Positions 1-12,572 of a DNA stretch of 64,000 bases are shown here, in pieces; the stretch's first letter is position 1; each line of letters begins with the position of its first letter. Origin of the DNA: Eretmocerus hayati (Eukaryota; Arthropoda; Insecta; Hymenoptera; Aphelinidae); the NCBI GenBank assembly GCA_029851415.1, contig CM056741.1, positions 163,853,685 through 163,917,684 on the forward strand, read 5' to 3'. The notes under the pieces are model-generated. The model saw nothing but the letters and a program-made list of their open reading frames with translations, did no database searches and had not been told where the DNA came from. The translations under genes were made by a program, and so were the position numbers.

Positions 1-159
1 AAATGCGTGGCAAGGTCTACGGGTGCGTACATTTGAGAATTCGAGTTGGGGCAAATTAGGCACAGTTACTTTGACTGTTATGAGAGGGTTATATTGAACT
101 GTTTAGACCCAATCCCGATCTTGTTTGATTTCCAAAAGTTAATTTTTGATTCGATTCGG

Positions 160-300
160 ACATTCACCGATGCAGACCAGTGAATCTTGAGAGTCACTAG
201 TGAATGTCCCAAGTCAGGTGCATATGACATACATTCACTGGCTCTATTAGGGAATCTTAGGATTCACTGACTTCGGACATTCACGGTAATATATATAAGT
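160..300. repeat. Short fold-back repeat cluster (GGACATTCAC motif)
   Basis: The words GGACATTCAC and its complement GTGAATGTCC recur at about 168, 198 and 283, mixed with CATTCACTG/AGTGAAT copies, so the segment can fold on itself. It lies just past the 3' side of a decayed LINE (minus strand) and may be repeat DNA or part of a nested element. No coding potential is seen. Confidence 0.35.
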
Positions 301-329
301 CTTTCATCATAACCACTCGATGAAGCGAA

Positions 330-880
330 CGGGCACAAATCCGGTGCTCTAAAGGCTTCGACCGGCTAAAACTCTCGCCTTCGGCCCTGCAATATTGGCA
401 GGACAACATTGGGAAGCTGAAGATAGCTAACTAAGTACTGTCCTAACCAACATTTCACAGACCGTGGCCTTCCTCTTCTGAAACGGCTTTAGATACTTTT
501 CGAGGCAGCGAAGTCCGCTGAGTACTCACGTTCACCCGTAACCCAGTTTTTCATGAGCTCGACCGATCCGCCTGTCCATGTTGGTGATGAATCTCCGTGT
601 CCATTTCTCTTTCGTTGAACTAGTCCATTCTTTATGCCACTCTTCAACGGTGTCCGCTTTTTCGACGTCTCGAATAAGGGACTTTTAGGTAGTATTAAGC
701 TCTACTCCTTCGGCCTTGAGAATTTTTCGACGTTATCTCATACGCACTCTTTTGGCTACTAACAGGCGAATGGGCGCTGTATCTGCTAGCATATGAGCTG
801 CTTAATCGGACACCGTGCAATAAGCGCTAATCGTCCGAAGCACGGAGCGTCACTCGACACGGCATAACTTCCTGTCAATC
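330..880 (-). mobile_element. Decayed R1-like LINE, C-terminal end of ORF2
   Basis: Read on the minus strand with several stops and frame changes, this stretch resembles the region after the reverse transcriptase in R1-clade non-LTR retrotransposons. It shows an AYCTVSD-like segment, an RRRKILKAEG-like segment, then EEWHKEWTSS, KEKWTRRFI and an RIGRAHEKLGYG segment, followed by a remnant of the usual LSGHGCF...YLHRF zinc-knuckle region. The reading frame is broken by stops, so this is a dead fragment. The clade is assigned from remembered family features. A different LINE clade remains possible. Confidence 0.6.
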
Positions 881-949
881 ACAGACCCTCAAGGTACCTG
901 TCCACATTGGTGTACTGTATACTGATCATTTTTCTATGATTCGAGTGGA

Positions 950-1400
950 CTTACCTGTCTCTCTACCAAACCCTTTCCTGACTCGTGTCCTGTGGACAGG
1001 AGTACGCCCTGTGATTGCGTCAACCTGCGGACTACCGAATCATGCACTCCTCGGTGGGAAACAGACTTTTTCCAGTATCGAACTGTGTGCCTCCAGAATC
1101 CAGCCTCATTGCGGGCCATTAACTAAAGATTTCCACAGAATGAAGGATCGCGACAGCTTAGTAAGTCGAGTAACGCAGCTCAGGACCTCTCAAAAGTCTC
1201 GAGGTGTTGCAATTGGTCTATCATTACTCAGATCTCCCGGAGTGTTGGTCATGGGCTGGGACAAGATCCCGACAACAGTGAAATTGATGCATCACAAAGT
1301 GTTTCTATACGGTTGGTGCATGCTAGCAAACCGTAAAAGAGGGGCTGAACACAGCTCATCATCCAATAAGCAGAAATCTTCTTGTGTTTCTCATTTCAGA
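950..1400 (-). mobile_element. Possible decayed LINE reverse transcriptase piece
   Basis: A minus-strand reading contains a segment like PGDLSNDRPIATPRDF, reminiscent of the SNYRPI motif of LINE reverse transcriptases, then a GRTPVHRTRVRKGFGR-like stretch. Stops interrupt it. It sits between the LINE C-terminal piece on the left and the Gypsy fragment on the right. The plus-strand open frame at 936-1403 looks like a shadow, with no recognisable domain. Confidence 0.25.
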
Positions 1401-1459
1401 TAAAATTTTGGTTTTTTTCGAGTGACTCCACGAGGTATTTCGAGATTTTTTCGAAAATT

Positions 1460-2270
1460 TCAATAAACCGCCTGTAGTAGCCAGTGGGAGCTGAGAGCTG
1501 CCGTACGTTTTTTACTACACTGGTTGCAGAATTTCCTTGATGGCTTCAATTTCGCAGGATCTGAGTTTGGACCTTTCGCGCTTATTATGTGACCGAGGTA
1601 CGGAACTTCTCGTTTCAACAGTTCAGACTCTTCAGGTTCGAAATTCCAATTTGCTCTGCGGAATCGCAACATGACCTTGCAAAAAAGGCGAGCATGTTTT
1701 TCAAGAGTAGGGGCATAGATACACGTATCATTCATATAGACGAAGACCCCTTCGCAGTCAGTCCAGTTCGTTGGAGTCGGATTCGTTGCTCGTTGGTACT
1801 CTACGCCTGCATTACGGAGGCCGAAGGGCATACGAATGGACTCCTAATAACCAGTCGACGTCTAGAACGTAACTTTGTGTGAGTCATCAGAGTGCATGGC
1901 GACCTGATCATATGAGCTCTTGCAATCGATCATGGTGAAATGAACAGCGTTTCCTGTTCAAAGATCACCTGAATGTTTGGGATGGGGTTTACCATTGGTA
2001 TTGTGATTAAATTGAGTGGGCGCGAACCCACGAAGTCACACCACTTTGGTTCCCCATCGGAACCCGGTTTTTTGGTACACAAATGAAACTATAGTTGTAA
2101 CTACTGCTTGAGTGCTTGACGACTCCATTTCTTTCTAACTCAAGCACTTTCCTCCCTACCTCATCAGATCATGGGGTAGTCTGTACAGCTTCATATTTAT
2201 CGGCGCATCGTGGACCGTGGGAATCTTATACATTGCTATGTCGGCCAGGGGTACCTCTATCTAAAAAGAG
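1460..2270 (-). mobile_element. Ty3/Gypsy retrotransposon reverse transcriptase remnant
   Basis: On the minus strand the order of motifs is that of a Gypsy-group reverse transcriptase: an INMKLYRLPH-like segment near 2190, a degraded catalytic region with an HFTMIDCKSSYDQ-like block near 1930, then MPFGLRNA at 1831, a YMND block in place of YxDD, and REVPYLGHIIS. Several stops and frame changes interrupt the part before 1831; the last 123 codons (1460-1831) are open. No LTRs, protease or integrase were found nearby, so only a pol fragment remains. The altered YxDD and the stops show it is inactive. Confidence 0.85.
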
Positions 2271-2669
2271 GTGAACGTAGGAAAGATATCGTAATGACCT
2301 TGCACGCGGCAGGGAGGGCAGTCCGCGTTGTCGGATACCTAAAGTGACCACTTTAAGAAGATATCGCGGTTGCACGTGAATTGCGTTCGTTAACAAGGCC
2401 TTGCGGCCCTGGAAGTATTTTCTCAACTCTGGTCGTGGCCACTTGTTCGCACGACAGCTTGCACGTGAATTCGAACGCATGGGATTTTCTCGCTGGCCTC
2501 TCCTGAGCATACACGACCGGATGACCACGGTACGTTCTAATCCACGCGCGCGCTGCCTGCACTCGTCATGCGACCGTTATTAGTGGTCGATTTGCCACGA
2601 CCAGAGTTTAGACAAGTTTAGAATATGCCACCAGACGATTTGACGCCTTATGCTTGCGGGGAGACTATG

Positions 2670-3010
2670 CGAGTCTCTGTAGGGCTCATAAAAATGATCT
2701 GATATGATCCACTCTCCAGGAGACAGTTACAGTCTCTGCATGGCTTATCAAAAATACCTTGAAAATAAGAATAATACACTCTAGAGGAGATGGTTATAGT
2801 CTCTACAAAGCTTCTCGAAAATACTCTGAAAATAAGAATAATGCACTCTCTACGAGACTGTCATAGTCTCTGCAAAGCTTCTCAAAATACCTTGGGAGTA
2901 AGAATAAACGCTCTCTATGAGCTGTCATAGTCTCTGCAGAGCTCCGAAAAAACAATTTGCTAATAGGAATAATACGCTCTCCGTGAGACTGTATAGTCTC
3001 TGCCGGGGTG
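2670..3010. repeat. Tandem repeat array, ~66 bp unit, about 6 copies
   Basis: The word AGTCTCTG (or AGTCTCTA) recurs at about 2672, 2731, 2798, 2865, 2929 and 2995, spaced 59-67 bp. Each is followed by a GCTTCTC-like segment, an AAAATACCTTG-like segment and AATAAGAATAATACACTCT. Copies differ by substitutions and small indels, so this is an old minisatellite. It lies directly before a LINE-like plus-strand fragment. Confidence 0.85.
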
Positions 3011-3108
3011 GTGAATTCAATTGGGAATCCTACGAAACTAACAGTCTCTGCTCCGGAACGAATGATATACAACCATCAGATAGGACTCACGCTCTATTTC
3101 TGTAGCTC

Positions 3109-3324
3109 GTGTCGGCAGCACCTTTCCACACACCCGAAGAGAGCGCGCCGAGTTGGATGAATGGCTGGCTGGGTGCTCATCTAAAGCTTGAGAATCTCGT
3201 CCCGTACTTGCTCCGCAACCAGGAGACATGGGATAGAGTCACCGGATACATCAAGCTGGCGATGACCCGTAAGGAGGAGAAAGAGAGGGAAGTGAGGCGC
3301 CTCGAAGCGGGCGAATCGCAGTGA
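3109..3324 (+). mobile_element. Possible 3' end of an R1-like LINE ORF2
   Basis: The 71-codon frame holds NLVPYLLRNQETWDRV followed by a charged tail (TRKEEKEREVRRLE). This pattern, ending in a lysine/glutamate-rich helix, is common at the C-terminus of R1-clade LINE proteins. An AG-rich charged stretch continues past the stop to about 3450 in other frames, suggesting decay. No upstream reverse transcriptase is present because the tandem array intervenes. The assignment is by resemblance only. Confidence 0.4.
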
Positions 3325-3329
3325 GTCTG

Positions 3330-5600
3330 CCGATTAAAAGAGAAGAGGTCCAAATGATTCCAGGAGGAATATGATGCACTGAAGAGGGAAGAAAGAAGAA
3401 AGAAGACTGAAGAGTAGGAAGAAGATTGAAGAAAGAGAAACAACACCTGCGGGTCGCGAGAAGAGAGACGCTCGATCCTGAGCGCGAGACGCCGCCGGTC
3501 CTGGAGTAATGCTCACGCGGTTCCGGGGCCGGATCGGTGAGTCGGTGGGTCTCTCCCTTGTCCAATGGCCGGCGCCAAAGGAGAAGGAAGAGAGGGTTCA
3601 CCCGGTTCAGATGGCCGTGTCGATGCGGATTCCAACCTGGAACTGTTGAGGAGGTGCTGGCCAGCCGTGTTTGGCTGACCGGTGCCTCTCCTTCGTACGT
3701 CGCAGCGTATTGGCCCTACAACCGTCTCCAGAAAAAAAAATGGCGGGGCGAAAAGAGCGGAGGTGGCGTGAGAGCGCCAGCGTTCTCAAGCGAGACGAGG
3801 ATGGGTCACGTGGAGAGAGCAGGGTGACGTCAGTAGCGATACGACAGGTAGCAGTGTTATTTGTACGAGATAATACGTACCTGTGCTCCGTCCTGGAACT
3901 CTCGCAGGTCCCTTTTGTCTCTTCATCTCTCGAGTGGCCCGTCTGAAGAATACAGCACGGACCTCAGAGAGAGTCCGTGCTCAAAAAGTGTCATTGTGCC
4001 TCTTGCCTCACTCTTCGTGTGCAGATCGTCTGACTTTGCTCATGGATTGTGCGGACCTCGGAAAGCGGCCAGGCCCAAAGTATTCCCCTGTACTATTTGT
4101 AGCCAGATTCGAGATGAAGTGACTTTGCGGGTTGTTTGCTAGCCTCAAGTCATGTGTAAATAGTTATTCTTAAGCTTATAGTATAATTTTATCAAAGAGT
4201 TGGTTCGAGATAGAAAGAGGGGAGAGACGCAACAACTCAAACGTCCTCGATAGAGTATCACTGGGTGGGATCGAGAGGGTGGTGCACGTGGATACGCGTT
4301 CCTTCTGTCAACTCCCGAACCATCCATGCTTCTCTGTTACCTTAGGACAAATAACAGTAAACCACAAGGAGTTCACTCTGGGAGACCAGAGTTAGGCCGG
4401 GGGTTCAACGTTCCTCTGATTTTATGAGTTCTCGTGAGGCGATGCTTTGCCCTGCCGAGAGAGCACGTGTCTCCGAGGATTCAATCTCGGCGTGAGTTTA
4501 CATTTGTCTATTGCTAGAGAATCAGGAATCCTCGACCGCGACTAGTTGAAGCGTCTCGGGAACCAGAGTAACACCTACAGAAGCTGAGGGTCTTGATTAG
4601 TCAGTAGTCTTGAACAGAGACCGACTAAAAGTTCTCATGTAGCCGTAATACCACCGTGGGTAACGTCGAAAGAGGAACACCATGAGGTTCTCGACGCTTT
4701 GGACCCTTCGTGAGTATCGTAGAACACTCATCGAGAGCCGCCATAAAAACCTGCTGAGCGCGACAGCCGAGGACGAGACGACAACCTCTAGCACCCCGAG
4801 TTATTTCACGGATTAGACCACGAGACCATGGTCTTATACAAAACGTGGAAGAGCTTATGCTCTCTGAGATCGCTTGAACAGTGACAGTTCTCGTGCCTCA
4901 GCAAAACTAAGAGAGGATTTGACTTTTATATCCCGGATGCCCGGCTTTCGTCCCCAACCCTGCATGCTCCCATGGGTGTGGTGCGCCAATTGGGCGGATG
5001 GCCACCACCAAGTTACAATCGGCTCAGCAATCGACCGTCCTCCTCGCAGACTACTAAATTTTGGGCTCGGCCCCCAGCAACCCTCTAACCCTCTGAAACC
5101 CTCTCCTCGGCGGGCGGCGGGGGGGGGGACTGTTTCAGGCCTCTTAAGAGCACAGAGAGCCCCTCGGGTTGCTGAATGAGTCATCATGAGTCATCCAGGC
5201 TCGCATTGTGACCATCCGCAGACGGTCCCGATGCGTATCCCTAGACTTACCCGTTTCCGGGCACCGTATAAAGATGTGCGGCCTTTCCGCTCCGGCGGGT
5301 GCTGACTGGGGCCTGGTTCCGAGCTCGGTGATTACTGACGCGGCGGTGCGATTCACCTCACTCGCCATGCATACGGAACATGGAATTAGGTGATCCACCA
5401 TGCATAAGGAACGTGGACATAGGAAAATCGTAACGAGTCACACCGCCGCGACAGCTATTCCCGAGTTCGGAATCAGACCTCTGGGACCGGAGATTATCAG
5501 ACTCCAGGCCTGAGACACCAGGGAGTCTCAACTTTTCTTATGGCTGGGTGTACCGTACATTATGATGAAATAGCTCGCGGTGTTGAGTACGGCTTTTCTG
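3330..5600. other. GC-richer degraded repeat DNA, no intact gene
   Basis: Short frames occur on both strands but none shows a recognisable domain, intron structure or codon pattern. The composition is richer in G+C than the rest of the window and resembles the flanking retroelement remnants, so I read it as decayed transposon sequence. A ten-base G run lies at 5119-5128. Confidence 0.5.
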
Positions 5601-5619
5601 TCGAGCTTGGGTCCATCGA

Positions 5620-6085
5620 TATTTCAAATGAGCCGTTGGGGGCACCACCGACGCTGTCCGCTTTTAGCGCTGCTCCTCTGACTTGAACCTGTAAGTCCAT
5701 TCGCCGTCGAACCACACCGCGAGATACTGGAGTTCCCTTTTGGTTGGGATTTTATGTCCTCTGATGATGAACACGTGCCTCTCAAGACTCCCCCTCGTAG
5801 CAATAAGAATCGCTTCGCACTCGTGCTCGACGGCTTCCAGCTGGTTCTCGGAAAACTACTGACCAATATAGTGGAGGATTCTGTTGGCCGCACACTCCAC
5901 CTTCCCTGCTGTTTGAATGGCCACGGCTAATCCCGGATCGTTCGTAAGGCCAACGAGTTTCGCCCCCTCTGCAGGGCTTATTTTCAAAAACTTATCATGT
6001 CACGTGTTCCAGTCAGATGGACCTGCCATGGATCCTTGAGATATCCTTGCAGAGAGCTCCAGCTCAATTCTCCCAATGGAGTCTA
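5620..6085 (-). mobile_element. Decayed R1-like LINE reverse transcriptase
   Basis: The minus-strand reading, with two or three stops, runs QGSMAGPSDWNT, a degraded catalytic motif (GLTNDPGLAVA where a GFADD-type motif is expected), KVECAANRILHYIG, EHECEAILI and RELQYLAVWFDGEWTYRF. The order and spacing match the palm and thumb of R1-clade LINE reverse transcriptases (QGSVLGP, GFADD, KTEAVL, IKYLGV). The altered FADD and the stops make it inactive. It may belong to the same insertion as the C-terminal piece at 330-880 on the same strand, later split by Gypsy and other insertions. Confidence 0.7.
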
Positions 6086-6099
6086 TCGTCCAGTCCATC

Positions 6100-9000
6100 G
6101 CTGATAACTGCAAGCAGTTGGGAGGGACTCTTCCGTCCAGGGACCTATAAATGCATTCCCAGCTTTTCGTGTTGAAGTTGATCTACACATTCAGGCAAAT
6201 TATGGCACAAAAACCGCCATCCGGCGGGGGTCTCATTGTATGCGCTGATTCGACGCGGGTTTCGCTGGTTCCCTTGTTGGAAATACCATCCAACTCCAGA
6301 GCCGTGCCATTAGCTAATCTCTTAGCTACTCGACTTAGTTCGTTTTCATCGAAGAGGGATATTGACTCATGGTTACGCCCAGAGAGTGTGAGTATATAGG
6401 ATCACCTGTCTGGTACGCAGTGTAGTCATGACCACCCGGTACGGTGTGCTTCCCGCACCACACTGCATAAGTTCGTCCATTACAACCGCTTGCTATGACA
6501 AATAGAATCCCGGCGGAGCTCTGTCGGTTCTTGATCATTGTATCTGCTTGACCACAGTGGCACCTAGTTCAAAACTTCCAAGGTACTTCAAATTTACCAT
6601 AACAATACATCCCGGATATTTTATTCTTCGATTCGTTATTTCTTACAAGCGATTCTATCCCTAACTTCAATACTCTCAGAGCTTGTTTCGTGTTTATAAT
6701 CTGTACATGAATGAACACTCGGCGGAAAAGTCATCGCATGAGAATCAAGTTTTTCTTTCAGATATCACTCGATCTTCGGAGAAAATTCCTTATTACAGGG
6801 GGATATTACTTATCCAGTGACCATCGACAGTTACACTTCATCAATGTATAAGTTATTGAAAATGAGCCCTCCAATGAATAATAATTCACTAATAATAATT
6901 CACTATCAAAATTGCGAGCACGGCTGGGGCGCGAGTGGAAGAAGAGAATTTTTTAAGGGGTATTAAGCAGCTTTTCTGCTATCGACGAAGTAGTATAAGA
7001 TGATAATCCAGCCAGCGCAAATAATGAGCTCGGTGAGCTGAGGTTTTACGAAAAACCCACCATAAAGGGTGGAAACAGTATTAACCGGCTTCACTCTTTT
7101 CCAATTTGAATCAAGCATTATACCTTCTATCCGCTTTGAGAGAAGCCTGCTCTGTTCGCTTTTTAGCAAACCACGCATAAATCTTGGTCACTGCTCTACC
7201 TTTTTCTCGAGTCACTCTTCAAGCTTCTACGCTATTTGAATCTTTCTTCCTGCTCAAGCGCAAAAATTCAATTAGACCATAGTTACGTCAACATTCAGCC
7301 ACCAAATGGCTTGCATGCGCGGAATAACGAATCACTCAGAGCAACGATATTTTACACCCTTCCATTTCCTTCTTCAAATTCCTTCGTTCTCGAGTGTTTC
7401 ACATTCTTTAAATTTTTGTGCCAAAGATCTTGCAAGTTCACTCCTTTGCTGTAATACTCAAAATCAACGTTACTTTGGGAGAACATCAGCCGGTACAGAA
7501 TATTGTGCAGTCGAAGTGAGCTTATGCTGCTAATGCTGTGCACTTGGCTGGCATTTCATTTTTCGTGCGTCAAGAGTTTAGAGCTTAATGGACCCTCGAG
7601 TTCCTCTCACACCGGACTATTTTCTCGGAGCTTTCGAAATTTTCCTACCTCTGAAATGAGCGGAGAAGCCATTAGATACTATACATTTTCTTCCCTCTTC
7701 CTCTATCTTTCTCTCTCAATTCTCTTTCTCTTTTGCTAGGTCTATTTATCAAGAGCTGCTGCGTTATTAATCCGAAAAGCTTCGATAAAAACTGCTAGTG
7801 CGACAGATGCAGAGAGCTAGCGAACAAGCAAGAGGGCGCTACGAGTGCCGGATGTGCCATGGAATCATAGATTAGCTTTTTACACAAGCTGCTACTAATT
7901 TTGCTCTCTAACGGAGTACATACATATAGTGCGAGGCGCATATAAATAATAGGAAAGGGTTGAACTTCTTCAGGATTGCGTTTTAGTTCTGTCGAGTGGC
8001 GCACCCAGTTTTTAAGCCACGGATATGCTCGCACGAGAAGCAACTCGATGTAATTTAGTGGGAATGAGGGCATGAATACGAATTTTCGTTCGGATGATGG
8101 GTTTCGTATATGTGTGTATGTGTGAGAAGCGTTGAAAATTACCTAGCATCTGCTCACTTTGCATGCAAGTCTCTTGGGTAATACCCGTTCTAATCTTCAT
8201 CATAGCTGATGCAAATCTTGGAGTGAACAGAGAAATTTTGTGCAGGGTTTATTGTGAGGAGATCTTACAACTGCTCATCGCAATTAGTACACTGAGAACT
8301 AAAAAGAATAAGGGTCACGGGACCTTTCACGTCTTTTATCAAATGCGATTGCAATAAGGATATTAGGGCTCGCAAGATTGTGTTTCTACCAATAGATAGG
8401 AACATTTTTGCTGGATAAACAGATATACTCGTTCAGCCTTAGCAAAAGCCTTAAAGTTTTAATAAAAAATGTTTCTTTCTACCTTCAAATCAGGCGTTTA
8501 AAAAATACTGCGTCTTGAGTGCCGTGCGGGTGGTTTAAGCTGTAGTGTTTTACGTATTCTGACCGTATGAAGATGATCTCGGTAGTTTTATGGAGCATGG
8601 ATACGTCAAAGTTAAGGAGTATTTTATTATTATACGTAGAATGATCAAGGCTCGTCGGTTTTTAATTGATTGTGAACATGCGCTTTCCTTTGATGGCTCA
8701 GATATTGAATGAACGAATAAATATTGCCAAGCAAAAATTTTAACACAATGGGAGACGGAAAAATGTCATACTGTTCATATCTACCGATTACGTTCTTGAC
8801 TGATAATGATGTAAATCAACCATTATTCATACGCTTACAGGGTACCAAGTACTTACTCTGGTTACACTATGACAAACATTAATTTTGTGATTGGGCATTA
8901 CTGTGGAATGAAAGAAGACATATTGATGGCAAATTCCACAGTATACATTTTTCATTCCCATGGTCAATGTCATTATTAGTATGAAAGTATGAAAGCACTC

Positions 9001-11100
9001 CACCCAGATCCTTTTTTCGTAACGTTTTGTTGATGTTCTTATGCAAAATATCGATAAGGCAGATCTTTGAAGATTCGTTGGCTCACGTCTACGGTTTTGA
9101 TAGACTTTACTGCGCTGAAGAATAGAGATTTTTCGGCTTCCCTGGTGAAGTTTTCAGGATTCCATTCAAGTCTTAGGCTCTCTGAGAAGAAAATAAACTA
9201 GATGGTTAATACTGCCGGATTCCGGTTCATCAGCTGCGATAAAATCTTAACCCATTGACTCCTACAGTTAGCAAGAATCTTATGTTTAAGGGTAGTGATT
9301 CCCTCATTCTTCATATCAAGTAATCTGATTTTATCGAAGTAGGACTATTGAAAAACAATTTCAAGTCGCAACGATTCCAAGGGAGCACTTATTCAAATTA
9401 AACCTGCACAAAAGTTCTCCGACGTTCAAACATACAACCCCAAAGATGGAATCCTCATCAAATCGATACAGAAGTATTTACACATCCTTGAATATACATC
9501 CCCAGTACGTGATACAGCTTACTATCCCGTGACATATTTCACGAAATACTCTGATGAGCGTGTATTTAGCAAAACCCGCATGAAAGTGAATAACCGAAGC
9601 GTACCAGCATCTGCACCCTCATAGGACCATAATTTGGCAGAACTAGATACACGATAGAGTAAAGCCTGATGGCTTCACTGAGAAATGGTCTTTGCATCTG
9701 AGTTGAGTATGTATGTACATACGTGTATGTTGCTCTCTAAGCAAGGTATATATAGGGTGTCACGTCAGAAACGGCATGAAATGTGCAATGTGGCAACAGA
9801 CACGCTTCTGCTCGTTGAAACAAAAGCAAACTCGTGAGCCGAGAAGCCGAGTTGATGGTGAAGCTGTATAGTAGAAGATGCTTTTAGTGGTCCTCAGAGC
9901 TTTTGGGCAAAAGCGTGAAGAGAATTCCTTTTGGAGGGCAATGACGGTTGTGTACTTAGAAGGTAGCATTTTTGAGACGCCACTTGGAATGGCAAACTTT
10001 TTGAGAATTCTGAGTGAACAATTCATACTTCAGCCTCAGCACTTTTCGAAGAGATGGTTCTTCTATGCCAGAGTTTGTTGTTTGGATTGCGTGTACAAGT
10101 CATTACGTTGAAGTTGGTGAATAAGTATTTTTAAGAATGACTTCAGTCATATCTTTTTTAGAAAATTTGGGATCGAATATTGAAAGTGGCTGATATTATG
10201 CGTTCTGTGTCAAATGAATTTTAATGAATTGTCCTTAATGAGTACATACCTCGTTCTCATAAGGTCTAACTCGACGATTTACGAAGACTCACTAGAATCA
10301 ATTTCGTTAGTTGAAGCTGTTATATCGGATGCTTGAACGGTAACTTTTGTAGAAAGTAGGCATGAGTTCTCCTGTTCGATTATTATTCGGGCATTCCATA
10401 TGTACTCACAATGATAAATGTCTCAAAGAAGTGCAATATTGCTGAAGGGAAAGTGGGTCAAATTAAGATAGGGGCAATTTAGGACTAGCTAGATAGTCCG
10501 GGTGAATTAAGGTAGGCCAAACCAAGAATGTTCAGCAGCAGTTTCACTAAACGCAATTTCCTTGGCAATTTTGTACTTGTCCAAGAGGAAAAAATTAATA
10601 ACTCACTACGAATTCTCTGGGACGCGCAGATTTCATTTTGGGCGAACTCAAATCACTCACTTCCTCATATTTGAATATAATTAACGCAAAAAAAAGTTGC
10701 GGGGGGGGGGGGACGAAGGTAATTTTTAAGGTCGACGTATGGGGTACGATCGACACATTGAGTACAGAGGGCATGTTGGTGAGGCACGCTTACCTTATTC
10801 GAAGTTAGGATTTAAGAATTTAGCCAACCAGAATTCCTCAGAATATCAGAGGTTTCATTTGCGCAAGAAAATGGGTCTCACGATCATCAAGAGTTCACTG
10901 AGATCTTTGCTATTTACATTCATATTTGAGTATTTTATTCACATGCGTTCGGGTGCTGGTTTTGACATTCCTAATTCAGTGCCCTTCATCAATCAGTCCT
11001 CAATATGTTTGTTGGATGTGACTTTCACTTGAAAATTCTTTCCTGATCACTCAGAAGGACGAGCGTGCAATATTTGACAAATTAAAATCCCCATTAGAAT
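6100..11100. other. Gene-free AT-rich intergenic DNA
   Basis: No open frame here carries a recognisable domain, and no chain of exons with matching phases could be assembled. A CT-rich stretch lies near 7680-7735, a GGGCAATTTAGG-type repeat word near 10473, and a G12 run at 10701-10712 inside a dispersed repeat. Nothing else was supported. Confidence 0.6.
10650..10805 (+). repeat. Dispersed repeat copy A (shares a segment with 34.5 kb)
   Basis: The order CCTCATATTT, AATATA, ACGCAAAAAAAA, then GTACAGAGGGCATGTTGG matches the segment at 34510-34640 with the same order of words. This copy contains a G12 run where the other has none. The element class is unknown. Confidence 0.6.
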
Positions 11101-11107
11101 CGGGACC

Positions 11108-11440
11108 AACAAGGAGAGGTCATGGTCTGTGGGTCGTGAATTCGGCTGAAACTCTGGGAATCGTCTCCTTTTGGCACCAAAAGATGATATCCAAAACCGC
11201 TAACTTGAATGCTAAAACGTTTCAGAGCTATGGTCAATCACATTAGCATTGTTAGTATACCTATATATATATCAACTTCCAACATGGGCCTATATGGGCA
11301 ACGCTAATGTCATACGCTGTAGCTCCAAAACGTTTCAGCATTCAAGTAAGCGGTTTCGGATATCATCTTTTGGTGCCAAAATGAGACGATTCCCAGAGTT
11401 TCAACCGAATCCACGACCCACAGACCATGACCTCTCCTTG
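11108..11440. mobile_element. Fold-back element with ~140 bp inverted arms
   Basis: The left arm (about 11108-11247) and right arm (about 11303-11440) are near-perfect reverse complements. Both contain AAGGAGAGGTCATGGTCTG, CTCTGGGAATCGTCTC, CACCAAAAGATGATATCC and AACTTGAATGCT. The loop is about 55 bp. There is no protein-coding frame. This is the structure of a long-TIR MITE or a fold-back transposon, and a transcript across it would form a ~140 bp duplex. Confidence 0.85.
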
Positions 11441-12560
11441 CAAGTCCATGGACCATGTATGTCTGCTGTCTATTTGACATTTATCTGCCAACTGCAATTT
11501 CATCTGAAAAATCCCCTGACGATGCAAAACTAGCACTCTCATGGCTACATCCACTACTGAAAATAGTTATTCAATCACACATGAAAAATTGTGTAACCAA
11601 CAATATCAACCTGAGTCCTCAAGACAAGATCACTCGAGAAAATCGCATAACTTTTTTCCCAATTTTCGAATATGTTTGTTCGTCCGTAATCCTGCATTCG
11701 CAAATTTTGGCTCTCCGAAATTTTGCTCTTCGACTTTTCAACTCTCCAAAAAATACCAAATCACCATTATTTATCCACATCAAACTGAACTCTGAGAAAT
11801 CCATTTCAAACTGAACCTTGTTTATCATCAAATATCGTGTGCATCGTACCATCAGTTAGGATACTTTACAACGGATCGAGCTTGCAGAAATTCTGACCTC
11901 AAGCTTTGCCGACAAAATTCCACCTTACCCACGGTCAATAAGCAACGTTTAATCTAATGGTAAAATACCAGTAGTGAAGAGCCACAACGATACCAAAAAT
12001 AACATCACCACGCCTGCGCAACGGTATCTCACCGGCTATTCCCAAAAAGCTATACCAATGCTAGGGAGGGTAGAGAGAACCAATGCAGTCTTGAAGTCTC
12101 ATAATGTCACGCCAGTAGTGCAGCGCCACCCGCAAGCTCTCTCAGAGCTTTACAAGCTCACAGTTTTTCTCGGTCCTCGTGGCAGTGTAAGATCTGCATC
12201 TTTCCAAACCGGCATAATGTTTTGGTAACCATTATGCTAAGATCCAATAACTGAATTTACATGTCAGAATTAACTGAGTGCAATGCCGAATTTGTGCCGA
12301 TCGAGCTTGCAGCATGGGAGACAAGAAAAACAGTTATGGTTATTGTTGGCGGGACTAAGGGCACGTAGTTCGGGTCGAATAGCAGCGCCGATGCAGCCAG
12401 AGCCCATTTCTACCTCGCATCGATCGCGATGACGCTGGCAGCCGGCCGCACCACTGCCACAGTAAGCAGACCCCTTGCTTTACGAGGTGAGAAATGGACA
12501 GAAGAAAATAACACGATAAAAACAGTTGAGCTGAAGGCTTTGACACCCTTTGGTTTTTGT

Positions 12561-12572
12561 GGGGGGGGGGGG
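12561..12572 (+). repeat. G12 homopolymer
   Basis: An uninterrupted run of twelve G inside AT-rich DNA. It is one of seven long G or C runs in the window. Confidence 0.9.

Noticed and set aside
936..1403. 155-codon plus-strand frame
   Set aside because: No domain, and it lies on the opposite strand of retroelement remnants, so it is probably a chance frame.
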